Source: Nitrosomonas sp. Is35
GTDB taxonomy: Bacteria > Pseudomonadota > Gammaproteobacteria > Burkholderiales > Nitrosomonadaceae
Direction: 5' to 3'
NCBI RefSeq assembly: GCF_033063295.1
Contig: NZ_JAWJZH010000001.1
Location: forward strand, 496,001 to 560,000
DNA length: 64,000 bases
Shown here: positions 1-9,341 of the stretch, piece by piece
How positions within the stretch are numbered: position 1 is the first letter of the stretch
How the letters are laid out: the number at the start of each line of letters is the position of its first letter
Notes under the pieces: generated by a model
Databases searched by the model: none
What the model was told of the DNA's origin: nothing
What the model saw: only the letters and a program-made list of their open reading frames with translations
Translations under genes and position numbers: made by a program

Positions 1-2
1 AA

Positions 3-167
3 TTCTTTATTAATGGTGAGACTGTTGAAGTCGGTGCTGATGCATACAAGACATTGATTGAGCTGGCTGATAATTATGAATTGCCGCCCGCTTGCGAATT
101 GGATAAAGAAACTGAGGAAATTCTTTATCAGTGGTATGTCAATGGTTATATTCGAGATAAAAACTAA
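3..167 (+). CDS. C-terminal end of a cupin (ribosomal oxygenase RoxA/YcfD-like) protein, partial
   Basis: The window opens inside a reading frame that continues to a TAA stop at 165-167, leaving 54 codons. The fragment carries FFINGETVEV near its start and ends in LYQWYVNGYIRDKN. An INGE-type strand followed by a helical stretch ending in a short hydrophobic tail resembles the winged-helix tail of JmjC-type ribosomal protein hydroxylases such as RoxA/YcfD, which hydroxylate an arginine of ribosomal protein L16. The iron-binding cupin core would lie upstream of the window, so catalysis cannot be judged. The family call rests on this short tail alone. Confidence 0.55.
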   Translation, partial: FFINGETVEVGADAYKTLIELADNYELPPACELDKETEEILYQWYVNGYIRDKN

Positions 168-357
168 GTACTGTCAAAGTAAAGTTTTTGTTCAATCAAA
201 TCGTTGGTTAATCTTCTCTGCAATCACTTGTTACCGCATTGTATTAATTGAACAATACAGCGATTCTGGAGCAGAATTTCTTGAATCAAATTTGTATAAT
301 CGGATGAGTTCGATTATCCTATTGGACGTAAATGTAAATGAAAAAACGGGAGATTGA

Positions 358-507
358 ATGTTTAGATTTTCACTGGTAGTAATCGCTTTTGCTATATTGA
401 CATTAAGTGCTTGTGAAGGAAAGAAAAGTCTTGATGGTTATCCAATGGATAAACCACCTCCATCCGCTTATGGACCTAGAGATTCCGAACCTCAAGAATC
501 AAAATAA
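358..507 (+). CDS. Small lipoprotein, 49 residues
   Basis: This short frame starts with ATG at 358. The sequence GGGAGATTG just upstream gives a Shine-Dalgarno match. The product has a basic start (MFRF), a hydrophobic stretch and a lipobox LSAC with Cys19 as the lipidated residue. The mature part is only 31 residues, rich in Pro, Lys and Asp, with no domain I recognise. It resembles in layout the tiny lipoproteins at 907-1050 and 43387-43578: short signal, Cys, and a polar disordered tail. Such proteins sit on the periplasmic face of a membrane. The function is unknown. Confidence 0.6.
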   Translation: MFRFSLVVIAFAILTLSACEGKKSLDGYPMDKPPPSAYGPRDSEPQESK

Positions 508-906
508 AAAGGATTAGCAAATAGCAGAGTTATTGCGAAAATATTATCGCAGTAATCGTCAAAAGCTGTTTAGAAACGCACTTCTTGAGTCACACATTCT
601 CGCAAGGAAATTTGTGACTTGCTGATTGATTATAAAAAGATAAATTTGCTGGATATTGTTGGCAGTTTGTTTTTTTGTGCATCAATCAAAATCTCTGGTT
701 TCCATTTCTCACTGCTATACTCAAGTAACAGGAAATGGATTTTCAGAAAACAGGGATCATTCAGATGCTTTTATTGTCTGGATGATTAAAACCTGAATGG
801 CAGATATGAATGGATTACTTTCGGCTAAGTAAAAAGCTTGAAAGATGAGTTAAATTTGTTATATACTGCATTGTTTATTTTAAGAACTTTTTATAAGGAA
901 AATCAT
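508..906. other. Intergenic gap between two small lipoprotein genes
   Basis: I see no convincing coding frame in these 399 bases. There is a 7-base inverted repeat AGTCACA (588-594) / TGTGACT (613-619) with an 18-base loop. The sequence immediately before 907 carries AAGGAAA as the ribosome-binding site of the next gene. The gap presumably holds that gene's promoter, but I found no clear -35/-10 pair. Confidence 0.4.
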
Positions 907-1050
907 ATGAAATATGCTCTTCTGGCTGCATTTTTACTATCGGTAACTTTATCAGCATGTGGTGGAAAACCTAGCCAAGCACTGCCTGAAACTGAAAAAG
1001 CAAACTACGAAAAAATCATGAGTGGTGGCGAAGCAGATAGTAAAAAATAA
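907..1050 (+). CDS. Small lipoprotein, 47 residues
   Basis: A longer open frame begins at 838, but the ATG at 907 is preceded by AAGGAAAATCAT and opens directly onto a lipoprotein signal (MKYALLAAFLLSVTLSAC), so 907 is the likely start. Cys18 follows the lipobox LSA. The mature 30-residue tail begins CGGKPSQALPE and is polar, with many Lys and Glu. The C-GGKP start is shared with the lipoprotein at 43387-43578, which suggests one family of tiny lipoproteins. A strong hairpin terminator follows at 1072-1097. No function can be assigned. Confidence 0.65.
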   Translation: MKYALLAAFLLSVTLSACGGKPSQALPETEKANYEKIMSGGEADSKK

Positions 1051-1071
1051 TTCTTCTGCTTGGAAGGATTA

Positions 1072-1097
1072 AAAAAACCGCCTTAGGGCGGTTTTTT
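1072..1097. terminator. Bidirectional rho-independent terminator
   Basis: A run of A6, the stem CCGCC (1078-1082), loop TTAG, the arm GGCGG (1087-1091) and a T6 tract form a symmetrical terminator. It lies between the plus-strand lipoprotein ending at 1050 and the minus-strand bamC ending at 1196. A-rich and T-rich flanks on both sides mean it can end transcripts from either direction. Confidence 0.85.
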
Positions 1098-1195
1098 GTT
1101 TGTAAATTTGTTTCTATTTTTTGTGCTCTTTAATAAGAGAAGAGCAACTACAAAACTAACGCCTCAAAAATCTCATCCAGGCTGAATTGCTCCTG

Positions 1196-2353
1196 CTATT
1201 TAAGCTGCTCGTGCAATAGCTTTAGAATGCGGCTTGCAGTAGCGGAGCCTACAGTTGTTCCATCATCATTCAGCAAAGTGACATTACTGGTGTTTGTGCC
1301 GGTGTTGTGTACCTGTATGCGGTATTTTTCGGCTTTCGCGCTATCTTTATCCCCGCTGCGCCAAAACATGATATTGGAAAGAATGCCTTCATCATCGCCT
1401 TTTTTCTTACTGTCTTTATCAGGGCTGACGTAACGTACAAAATAGATGCCTTGCTCTCGATTGCGATCCTCAACGGTGAAGCCAATTCGATCCAGTGCCA
1501 AGCCGACTCGCCGCCATGACCGGTCAAATGCTTCGTTAACGACCAGCGAAGTACCCTCTGAATTGATGAATGCGCGTTCCGTGGTCGAGCTTCTGCCGGT
1601 GGTTAACTCCAGTTTTGCCTTTTGTTCCTCGACACCAAAGCGCATCATCAAACGGGATAGCATTTCGGCTTCCAAATCAGGATCGGCCGGGCGCGGTTGC
1701 CAGACCGTGCGGTTGAGACTACCGCCTTCCAGCACCTCAGTCATGCCGCGATGGCTGATATACACCTCGGTGGTCATGTCGTTGCGTTCCAGCCGGGTAC
1801 GGAATTTGTCGCGTTCAGCGGTTGAATAAATGCTATCCAAAAAGGTGGAGAGAAAAGTACGAATAATATCTTGCGGAATCTTGGCTCGATTCTCAGCCCA
1901 ATCGGTTTCCATAATACCGGCTTCGGGGACTTCCATTTTGATCAGGAAACCCAGTTCTTGCCAGAATTCCTTAACCACCGGCCAAACGGCTTCGGGAGGT
2001 TGAGGAATCACCAGCCAGCGCTGTGTTCCGGCGCGTTCAATATGCACATTCTGAATGGATAGCGGTATTAAGGAGGAATTGGCGGTTTTTTGCTGTCCAC
2101 CCCCTCGTTCGTTGTTGTAGCTGGAGAAAGTCGTGCTGCCGGATGAATTCACTTCGGGAATTGCATAACGTTCATCAATAGCCGGTTGAATCAGATCGGG
2201 TGGAATTTCTAAAGGCGGCAGTTTTCCTGCTGACTTGTAATCGATGGTTTTAGTTTCCGGGAACAGGTCGATCATTTTACAACCTGTACTTGCCAATGAA
2301 AGCGTCAATACCAGAGACGGTATAGTGACTTTCCGCCATTTCATTTTTGACAT
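1196..2353 (-). CDS. bamC: Outer membrane protein assembly factor BamC (NlpB-like lipoprotein)
   Basis: This 385-residue protein has a lipoprotein signal ending LASTGC (Cys25) and then the BamC-type linker with DYKSAGKLPPLEIPPDL, which in E. coli BamC contacts BamD. Two helix-grip domains follow, roughly residues 100-215 and 265-385. BamC is an accessory lipoprotein of the BAM complex, which inserts beta-barrel proteins in the outer membrane. The gene starts one base after the dapA stop, and its Shine-Dalgarno (GAAGAGGTAAG) lies inside the dapA end. This is the same dapA-bamC pairing as in enterobacteria, so the two are almost certainly co-transcribed. The identity is sound; essentiality cannot be judged. 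Confidence 0.9.
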   Translation of the reverse strand: MSKMKWRKVTIPSLVLTLSLASTGCKMIDLFPETKTIDYKSAGKLPPLEIPPDLIQPAIDERYAIPEVNSSGSTTFSSYNNERGGGQQKTANSSLIPLSIQNVHIERAGTQRWLVIPQPPEAVWPVVKEFWQELGFLIKMEVPEAGIMETDWAENRAKIPQDIIRTFLSTFLDSIYSTAERDKFRTRLERNDMTTEVYISHRGMTEVLEGGSLNRTVWQPRPADPDLEAEMLSRLMMRFGVEEQKAKLELTTGRSSTTERAFINSEGTSLVVNEAFDRSWRRVGLALDRIGFTVEDRNREQGIYFVRYVSPDKDSKKKGDDEGILSNIMFWRSGDKDSAKAEKYRIQVHNTGTNTSNVTLLNDDGTTVGSATASRILKLLHEQLK

Positions 2354-2354
2354 C

Positions 2355-3242
2355 TTACCTCTTCAAATCGTGGATATTGGCTGACTGCATTGCTTCGCGA
2401 ATAAGTTGGTGGTACTGGCTGGATAAAGGTGTGAGTGGCAGGCGGATTCCGGGACCGATCAGTCCCATTTGTTCGACAGCCCATTTTACCGGGATAGGGT
2501 TGGCTTCAACGAACAGATCGATGTGTAAACGCAAAAGCTTATTATTGATCGCGCGCGCGGTATTGAGGTCGCCTGCAAATGCCGCGGCGCACATGTCGTG
2601 CATCATCCGGGGCGCTACATTGGCCGTGACTGAAATGACACCATGCCCGCCCAGCAGCAAAAACGCCAGTCCACTGACATCATCCCCGCTATAAATGAAG
2701 AAATCGGACGGTGCGCGTTGTAATAGATCGGAACCGCGCCCAATATCGCCGGTGGCATCTTTAATGCCGACGATGTTGGGAATCTGCGCTAAACGTAACG
2801 CCGTATCGTTGCGGATATCGGCCACTGTCCGGCCCGGAACGTTATATAAAATGTGCGGGATATCAACCGCCTCGGCGATTGCTTTGAAGTGTTGATACAG
2901 CCCTTCCTGAGTCGGCTTATTGTAATAAGGTGCAACCGAGAGGCAGGCATCAACGCCGGCATTCTTGGCATAAATTGATAAATCGATCGCTTCTCGTGTT
3001 GAATTGGCGCCGGTGCCGGCAATCACCGGTATGCGTCCGGCCACATGATCGACCGCGGTACGCATCAACAGATGATGTTCCTCAAAATCTACTGTTGGGG
3101 ATTCGCCTGTCGTACCAACGATGACGACACCGTCGGTACCCTGGTCTATGTGGAAATCGAGCAGCGCGCGAAAGCGATCCAGATCCAATCCGCCTTCTTC
3201 ATCCATCGGGGTGACGATAGCAACCAAGCTACCTTTAAACAT
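2355..3242 (-). CDS. dapA: 4-hydroxy-tetrahydrodipicolinate synthase
   Basis: DapA condenses pyruvate with aspartate semialdehyde, the first committed step of the diaminopimelate and lysine branch, in the cytoplasm. The 295-residue length is typical. The TIM-barrel signatures are all present at the family's usual places: GTTGES at 43-48, Tyr133 in ILYNVPGRT with Arg138, and the Schiff-base lysine Lys161 in GIKDATGD. It is the first gene of a dapA-bamC unit, with the next gene starting one base after its stop. The upstream gap of 134 bases separates it from the end of clpB on the same strand. Confidence 0.96.
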   Translation of the reverse strand: MFKGSLVAIVTPMDEEGGLDLDRFRALLDFHIDQGTDGVVIVGTTGESPTVDFEEHHLLMRTAVDHVAGRIPVIAGTGANSTREAIDLSIYAKNAGVDACLSVAPYYNKPTQEGLYQHFKAIAEAVDIPHILYNVPGRTVADIRNDTALRLAQIPNIVGIKDATGDIGRGSDLLQRAPSDFFIYSGDDVSGLAFLLLGGHGVISVTANVAPRMMHDMCAAAFAGDLNTARAINNKLLRLHIDLFVEANPIPVKWAVEQMGLIGPGIRLPLTPLSSQYHQLIREAMQSANIHDLKR

Positions 3243-3376
3243 GACAATCTATCCGGTAAAAAGAATACATTTTACCCGAATCTCATAGCGTGTAAGTATA
3301 TTCACCATGTCTCCCGGGTTATTTTTTCTGACTGCTCGTTTCCATTCGCATTTTGGAATTCATTGATAGCATGCCG

Positions 3377-5980
3377 CTATCCGCTCACACGCGTGAAACG
3401 GATCGTGTCATCGCTGAGATCAACCTTAATCGTATCTTTTGCAACAAATTTTCCTTCCAATATCTCTTTGGCCAATGGATTCTCAATTTGCGTCTGGATC
3501 GCGCGTTTTAGCGGACGTGCGCCGAATACCGGATCAAAGCCAACTTCCGAGATAGCTGACAATGCGGCATCGCTGACCTCAAGCTTCATTTCCAGCTTGG
3601 CCAGTCTGGCTTCAAGATACTGCAACTGAATCTTAGCGATGGATCGGATATGCCGCTGATCCAGCGCATGGAACACGACCACTTCGTCGATACGATTAAT
3701 GAATTCCGGTCTAAAGTAGGTTTTTACCTCACCCATCACAGCCTGTTTGATAACCTGATAGTCGTTCCCGGACATTTCCTGAATCATTTGCGATCCTAAA
3801 TTGGATGTCATGACGATCACGGTATTTTTAAAATCAACCGTGCGTCCTTGGCCATCGGTCATGCGCCCGTCATCCAGAACTTGCAATAACACATTGAATA
3901 CATCGGGATGCGCTTTCTCCACTTCATCCAGCAAGATGACCGCATACGGTTTTCTGCGCACCAGTTCGGTTAAGTAGCCGCCTTCCTCATAGCCGACATA
4001 GCCTGGGGGGGCGCCAATCAGGCGTGCAACCGAATGTTTTTCCATGAATTCGGACATATCGACGCGGATTAAGTGATCTTCCGAGTCGAACAAGAATCCG
4101 GCCAAGGCTTTGCACAGTTCGGTTTTGCCCACGCCGGTCGGACCCAGGAACAGGAACGATCCATACGGCCGGTTCGGATCGGCCAACCCGGCACGGGAAC
4201 GGCGGATCGCATCCGATACCAGGCGCACGGCTTCATCTTGCCCGACCACGCGGTCATGCAGCTTTTGTTCCATCAGCAGCAGTTTTTCGCGCTCACCTTG
4301 CATCATTTTCGATACCGGAATGCCGGTCGCGCGCGATACCACTTCGGCGATTTCCTCCGCGCCGACCTGGGTACGCAATAATTTAGGCGCGTTTGCCGTG
4401 CCAGCTTCCTTATCTTCTCCTTGTTGTTTCAGCTGAGATTGCAATTGCGCTTCCAGTTGCGGCAGCCGTCCGTACTGCAATTCCGAAACTTTCTGCCAAT
4501 CGCCTTTGCGGGTAGCCGCCTCGATTTCCAGCTTGATTTTTTCCATTTCTTCTTTGACTTGCTGCGAACCTTGCACCTGGAATTTTTCCATTTTCCAGAT
4601 TTCCGCCAGATCGGCGTATTCGCGTTCTTTCTGTTTTATTTCATCTTCCAGCAATTGGAGCCGTTTTTGCGAAGCTTCGTCCTTCTCTTTCTTGATTGCT
4701 TCACGTTCAATTTTAAGCTGTATCAAACGCCGGTCCAGTTTATCCAGCGCTTCCGGTTTGGAGTCAATTTCCATACGAATGCGTGCCGCAGCTTCGTCGA
4801 TCAGATCGATTGCCTTGTCCGGCAGGAAACGGTCGGTAATATAGCGGTTGGATAATTCCGCTGCCGCGACGATGGCGGGGTCGGTAATATCCACGCCATG
4901 ATGTACTTCATATCTTTCCTGTAAGCCACGCAGGATTGCAATGGTGGCTTCCACACTCGGTTCTTCCACCAGCACTTTCTGAAAGCGCCGTTCCAGTGCG
5001 GCGTCTTTTTCAATGTATTTGCGGTATTCGTCCAGGGTTGTCGCGCCGACACAGTGCAATTCTCCGCGTGCCAACGCCGGTTTCAACATATTGCCCGCAT
5101 CCATCGCGCCTTCCGCTTTACCGGCACCCACCATGGTATGCAGTTCGTCGATGAAGACAATGGTTTTTCCTTCGTCCTGCGCCAGTTCTTTGAGTACCGA
5201 TTTGAGGCGTTCCTCAAACTCACCGCGATACTTGGCGCCGGCCAGCAGGGCGGCCATATCCAGTGAGAGAACGCGTTTGTCTTTCAGACTTTCCGGCACC
5301 TCCCCGTTGACTATGCGCTGCGCCAAGCCTTCAACGATAGCGGTTTTGCCCACGCCTGGTTCACCGATCAGCACCGGATTGTTTTTGGTGCGCCGTTGCA
5401 ACACTTGTATTGCCCGGCGGATTTCATCGTCGCGCCCGATCACCGGATCCAGTTTGCCTTGGCGTGCCCGTTCGGTGAGATCCAGCGTGTATTTTTTCAA
5501 GGCTTCCCGGCTGCTTTCCGCTTCCGCGCTGCTGACCTGTTCGCCGCCCCGGATGGCGTTGATGGCGCGTTCCAGTGCTGCGGCATTGGCGCCATGCTGT
5601 TTGAGTAATGCGCTAATCTCGCCTTTGTCCTGCAAACAGGCCAGCAGGAACATTTCTGAAGCGATGAATTGATCATTGCGTTTCTGCGCTTCCTTATCCG
5701 CCAGATTGAGCAGATTATTCAGGGTGCGTGAGATATTCACTTCTCCCCCCGCGTTTTCCACTTTCGGCAGACGCTGCACGTTCTGTTTGACGCTCTCCAG
5801 CAGCGGCGTGGTATTGACACCGGAGCGTTGCAGTAAAGAAACGGTACTGCCATCGTCTTGTTGCAGTAACGCCAACAGAAGATGCTGTGGTTCGATGGCC
5901 GGATTATCCTGACCGACGGCGATACTCTGCGCATCCGCGAAGGCTTGTTGAAACTTAGTGGTTAGTTTGTCAAAACGCAT
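3377..5980 (-). CDS. clpB: ATP-dependent disaggregase ClpB
   Basis: This 867-residue Hsp100 chaperone works with DnaK to pull proteins out of aggregates. The order is an N domain (1-145), a first AAA module with Walker A GEPGVGKT at 206-213, a long charged coiled-coil middle domain (about 400-530, full of KEKDE-type runs), and a second AAA module with Walker A GPTGVGKT near 605 and a Walker [13 protein letters not shown]. The C-terminal domain holds the usual [11 protein letters not shown] segment. The start is supported by GGGAGAATTTA before the ATG. A sigma-32-like promoter lies directly upstream (6013-6040), fitting heat-shock control. The gene is intact. Confidence 0.97.
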   Translation of the reverse strand: MRFDKLTTKFQQAFADAQSIAVGQDNPAIEPQHLLLALLQQDDGSTVSLLQRSGVNTTPLLESVKQNVQRLPKVENAGGEVNISRTLNNLLNLADKEAQKRNDQFIASEMFLLACLQDKGEISALLKQHGANAAALERAINAIRGGEQVSSAEAESSREALKKYTLDLTERARQGKLDPVIGRDDEIRRAIQVLQRRTKNNPVLIGEPGVGKTAIVEGLAQRIVNGEVPESLKDKRVLSLDMAALLAGAKYRGEFEERLKSVLKELAQDEGKTIVFIDELHTMVGAGKAEGAMDAGNMLKPALARGELHCVGATTLDEYRKYIEKDAALERRFQKVLVEEPSVEATIAILRGLQERYEVHHGVDITDPAIVAAAELSNRYITDRFLPDKAIDLIDEAAARIRMEIDSKPEALDKLDRRLIQLKIEREAIKKEKDEASQKRLQLLEDEIKQKEREYADLAEIWKMEKFQVQGSQQVKEEMEKIKLEIEAATRKGDWQKVSELQYGRLPQLEAQLQSQLKQQGEDKEAGTANAPKLLRTQVGAEEIAEVVSRATGIPVSKMMQGEREKLLLMEQKLHDRVVGQDEAVRLVSDAIRRSRAGLADPNRPYGSFLFLGPTGVGKTELCKALAGFLFDSEDHLIRVDMSEFMEKHSVARLIGAPPGYVGYEEGGYLTELVRRKPYAVILLDEVEKAHPDVFNVLLQVLDDGRMTDGQGRTVDFKNTVIVMTSNLGSQMIQEMSGNDYQVIKQAVMGEVKTYFRPEFINRIDEVVVFHALDQRHIRSIAKIQLQYLEARLAKLEMKLEVSDAALSAISEVGFDPVFGARPLKRAIQTQIENPLAKEILEGKFVAKDTIKVDLSDDTIRFTRVSG

Positions 5981-6012
5981 TAAATTCTCCCATCGTAGGT
6001 TGTTGTAGCCTA

Positions 6013-6040
6013 CGTGGGGGAAATGTGTGAAATTTCAAGA
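6013..6040 (-). promoter_or_regulatory. Sigma-32 (RpoH) type heat-shock promoter of clpB
   Basis: Read on the minus strand, CTTGAAA (6040-6034) is followed after 13 bases by CCCCACGT (6020-6013). This is close to the RpoH consensus CTTGAAA-N11-16-CCCCATNT and sits about 33 bases upstream of the clpB start codon. The match is seen directly. That it is used by RpoH is inferred from the consensus and from the target being a classic heat-shock gene. Confidence 0.75.
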
Positions 6041-6045
6041 GTGGA

Positions 6046-9000
6046 TTAACCGGCCGAACGGATGGCGTGAATCTTTCTATGGTGTGGTGCAGGTTTAATG
6101 AGCATGTGCTCGATTTCAGCGGCGGAGACCGGCTTGCTGAAATAATAGCCTTGATAGTGATTGCAGTGCTGAGTGCGCAAAAGATTGAGTTGTTCCTCTG
6201 TTTCTATGCCTTCCGCGATGACATCCATTTCCAGGCTGTGCGCCATCGCGATAATCGTTGCGACAATGGTGTGGTCGCTTCTGTCGGTGACGATGTCGCG
6301 CACAAAGCTGCGGTCGATTTTGAGCGTATGAATCGGAAAACGCTTCAGATAACTGAGACTTGAATAGCCGGTGCCGAAATCATCAATTGAGATACGGATG
6401 CCCATGGCGTTGAGACAATTGAGTGTTTCCACGACTTTCTCAATATTATCGATCAGCATGCTCTCGGTGATTTCCAGCGTGATGTACTGGGCTGCTACAC
6501 CGGTTTCATCCAAGATACGCGCAATATTATTGATTAACTCCTTATCACGGAATTGCCGGGCCGACAGGTTAATCGCTACTTTGGGCACACGGTAGCCTTG
6601 CGCTTGCCACGTTTTGATTTGCTCGCACACTGTTTTCAATACCCATTCACCGATCGGAATAATTAAACCGGTTTCTTCCGCCAGGTTAATGAATTTATCC
6701 GGTGCGATCAGCTTGTGTTGCGGATGCCGCCAGCGCAGCAGGGCTTCCACGCTATGCAGCCGATGATCCGGCATATCCATGATCGGCTGGTAATGTAAAA
6801 CTAACTCATTGCGCTCCAGCGCATAGCGTAAATCGAGACTGAGCGTGTGCCGTTCATGCGCTGATTTATTAAGATCATCGGTGAAGAACTGATAGTTGTT
6901 CCGGCCATTTTCCTTAGCGTGATACATCGCCACATCGCTGTTCTTCAGTAATGTCTCCGCATTTGCGCCATCATCCGGGAAAACAGCGATGCCGATGCTG
7001 CCGCAGATATGTAATTCATTCTTGTGGATATAGTAGGGGCGAATCAATGCATCGAGAATTTTCTGCGCCACTTTGGCGGCATCCAGCGATTCCGCAATCG
7101 CATTCAGTACCACAATAAATTCATCGCCGCCCTGCCGGGCTACGGTATCTTCGCTGCGCACACAAGTCAGCAATCTTTCCGCGACGGCTTGCAGCAGCAG
7201 GTCACCGATATCGTGACCGAGTGAGTCATTGATGGTTTTGAAATGATCCAGATCGATAAATAACACCGCCATCTGCTTTTGGCTACGTGTATCGTGCACC
7301 AGCGCTTGTTCGATACGGTCTTGCAGCAAATGCCGGTTGGGCAGGCCGGTCAAGGCATCGTGCGTGGCCATTTCGATGATGCGTTTTTCCGCTTCTTTAC
7401 GCTCGTACCAGCGGCTCAGGTCATGCGCCACAGTATCGATGAGATTTTGCTCGTAGGGCAGAGAGAACGGGAAGTCTTGCGTATAGGATATTCTTAACCG
7501 CCCGCACACCTCCCCATTGGCGATAATCGCCGCGCTGATTGCATTGGGAAGATCGGCTTGATAGCCAGCGGTGGCGAACTGTTTGCCGCCCAAAGCGATA
7601 AAAGCGACGGCTGCTTCAGAAAATTGCAATGCCTGCGTCAGCGATTTGAGTATGTTCTGGCAAGTTTTTTCTGTGTCTTGATCTTGTTCCAGATAGTTGC
7701 GTACCGCATGTAAACAATTGCTTTCCTTCAGGCGCTCGCTGAGGTCGATGTCTTTTTGCTTACGTGCGGTAATATCCACTTTCACAGAGAGGTAACGATC
7801 AATTTCTCCACTTATCCCGACAAGCGGTACGATGGTGGAATCGACCCAATAAAGCTTACCCGATTTACTGCGGTTGCAAATTTCCTGGTGCCAGGTTTGA
7901 CCTTTGGCGATCGCAGCCCACATGCCGGTAAAAAATGACGGCGGATGCGTGCTTGAGTTTAATATGCGGTGATCCTGCCCAATCAGTTCCTCGGGCGAAT
8001 AACCGCTGATTTCACAAAATTTTTCATTGACTTGGATAATCTTGCCCTTAAGATCGGTAATCGAGATTAAAGCGAGCTTACCAATCGCGTTTAAATAAGC
8101 GGTTAATTCGGATGAGATTTTTTCAGCGTTGTTTTTGGCTTGAATGAGTTTATGGTGTGCCTCAACCGAATCATTTTGGGAGTTAATTGTTTTATGAATG
8201 AGCGGTTTGATCAGCCAATACACAACAACCATGCCGGCGGCGACCAGTAAGCCTAAATACAATGAAATGGTTTTGATCTGGCTGGAGAGATTGCTATACA
8301 GTTCTTTCTCATCGATCTTGAGTACCGCGCCCAATCCATAAGCAACTGGTGAATAGGCTGCAACCACATCGATTTGCCGGTAATCCTTGGTGAATTTAAC
8401 ACCCTGTTGTCCTTCCAGTGCAAAATGCAGCGGTAATGGGCTATTGGACATGATGCGCTGCATGCGCTGAAATTGGTTTTCACCGATTGCGCGTATGAAG
8501 CAATCCATCTCGAGATGACTTTCCTTGACCGGTGCGCACAACAGAAAATCACCGGTTTCTCCGATCAAGACGGCTTCCTTGAATATCCTGGTCAGATCGG
8601 GAGCAAGCTCTTCGGTGATGATTCTGCCGATGAATTGATTGTTTTCATTGAGAATGCGCAAGGAATTGCGGATAACGAACTGTTCCTGCCACAATAATGC
8701 CGTGCTGATAGCGGCGCCGGTATTCAGTTCGATGCGCGAATTCGAATGACTGGAATGGACTCCTGCATCGAGTATGAGATTGTCTTTGGAGTCATAGATG
8801 CTGATGCCGGAGAAATGAGTAGTCAGTATTTTTTCCGCGACTCGTTGCAGCTCGGCGATTCCTTCTTGCCTGGATTCATCCGTATGCGTTTTTTCCAGGC
8901 TTTGAGTCAGCAAGGTGCTGGTGGCTACGATTTTAGTATTGGATATGGAATGCGAGATCTGATTTTCGATCAATTTCACCGTGTTTTCCAGCGCCATTCT

Positions 9001-9144
9001 GAGCCCGGAAGTCGTCATCGCCTCCGTTTGCGGCTGCATGACACTATACACAGAGAATCCCGCTGACAAGATGAGTACACTCAGTGTCAGTCCGCTGATA
9101 ACACGGATCTTTTTGTCATCCTGATTGATAAAAAAGCGAAACAT
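6046..9144 (-). CDS. Membrane sensor with PAS, GAF-like, GGDEF and EAL domains
   Basis: A 1032-residue cyclic-di-GMP signalling protein. A first membrane segment at about 15-37 and a second near 295-315 enclose a periplasmic region of Cache-like size. The cytoplasmic part holds a PAS domain (about 350-460), a GAF-like region (about 475-590), a GGDEF domain with an intact GGDEF motif, and an EAL domain with EALLRW, the DDFGTGYSSL loop and IAEGIET. Both the synthase and the phosphodiesterase signatures look intact, so the net activity cannot be predicted. The gene ends just upstream of the clpB promoter. The ligand sensed is unknown. Confidence 0.9.
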   Translation of the reverse strand: MFRFFINQDDKKIRVISGLTLSVLILSAGFSVYSVMQPQTEAMTTSGLRMALENTVKLIENQISHSISNTKIVATSTLLTQSLEKTHTDESRQEGIAELQRVAEKILTTHFSGISIYDSKDNLILDAGVHSSHSNSRIELNTGAAISTALLWQEQFVIRNSLRILNENNQFIGRIITEELAPDLTRIFKEAVLIGETGDFLLCAPVKESHLEMDCFIRAIGENQFQRMQRIMSNSPLPLHFALEGQQGVKFTKDYRQIDVVAAYSPVAYGLGAVLKIDEKELYSNLSSQIKTISLYLGLLVAAGMVVVYWLIKPLIHKTINSQNDSVEAHHKLIQAKNNAEKISSELTAYLNAIGKLALISITDLKGKIIQVNEKFCEISGYSPEELIGQDHRILNSSTHPPSFFTGMWAAIAKGQTWHQEICNRSKSGKLYWVDSTIVPLVGISGEIDRYLSVKVDITARKQKDIDLSERLKESNCLHAVRNYLEQDQDTEKTCQNILKSLTQALQFSEAAVAFIALGGKQFATAGYQADLPNAISAAIIANGEVCGRLRISYTQDFPFSLPYEQNLIDTVAHDLSRWYERKEAEKRIIEMATHDALTGLPNRHLLQDRIEQALVHDTRSQKQMAVLFIDLDHFKTINDSLGHDIGDLLLQAVAERLLTCVRSEDTVARQGGDEFIVVLNAIAESLDAAKVAQKILDALIRPYYIHKNELHICGSIGIAVFPDDGANAETLLKNSDVAMYHAKENGRNNYQFFTDDLNKSAHERHTLSLDLRYALERNELVLHYQPIMDMPDHRLHSVEALLRWRHPQHKLIAPDKFINLAEETGLIIPIGEWVLKTVCEQIKTWQAQGYRVPKVAINLSARQFRDKELINNIARILDETGVAAQYITLEITESMLIDNIEKVVETLNCLNAMGIRISIDDFGTGYSSLSYLKRFPIHTLKIDRSFVRDIVTDRSDHTIVATIIAMAHSLEMDVIAEGIETEEQLNLLRTQHCNHYQGYYFSKPVSAAEIEHMLIKPAPHHRKIHAIRSAG

Positions 9145-9341
9145 TATGTGTCGTATGACTACCTGCTGGTCTGTAGGATTGGTATAAGGCGTAAGGCATG
9201 TATTATCGGCAGTCGGGTAGTCGATTTAAGCTTTATTTAGAGGGCTTTTTTTCCCCTAATTCTCAGTATGATAGGCGAAGCTTACAGGGGAGGATTTTTA
9301 CATCGGACGGGAAGCTTAGGTGCCATTGTGAATCTGTCAAT

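Noticed and set aside
58..357. 99-residue plus-strand open frame after the partial cupin gene
   Set aside because: It overlaps the end of the cupin gene, has no ribosome-binding site, domain or signal, and stops exactly before the small lipoprotein ATG.
1227..1829. Several plus-strand frames inside bamC
   Set aside because: They are shadows of the coding strand, without start signals or domains.
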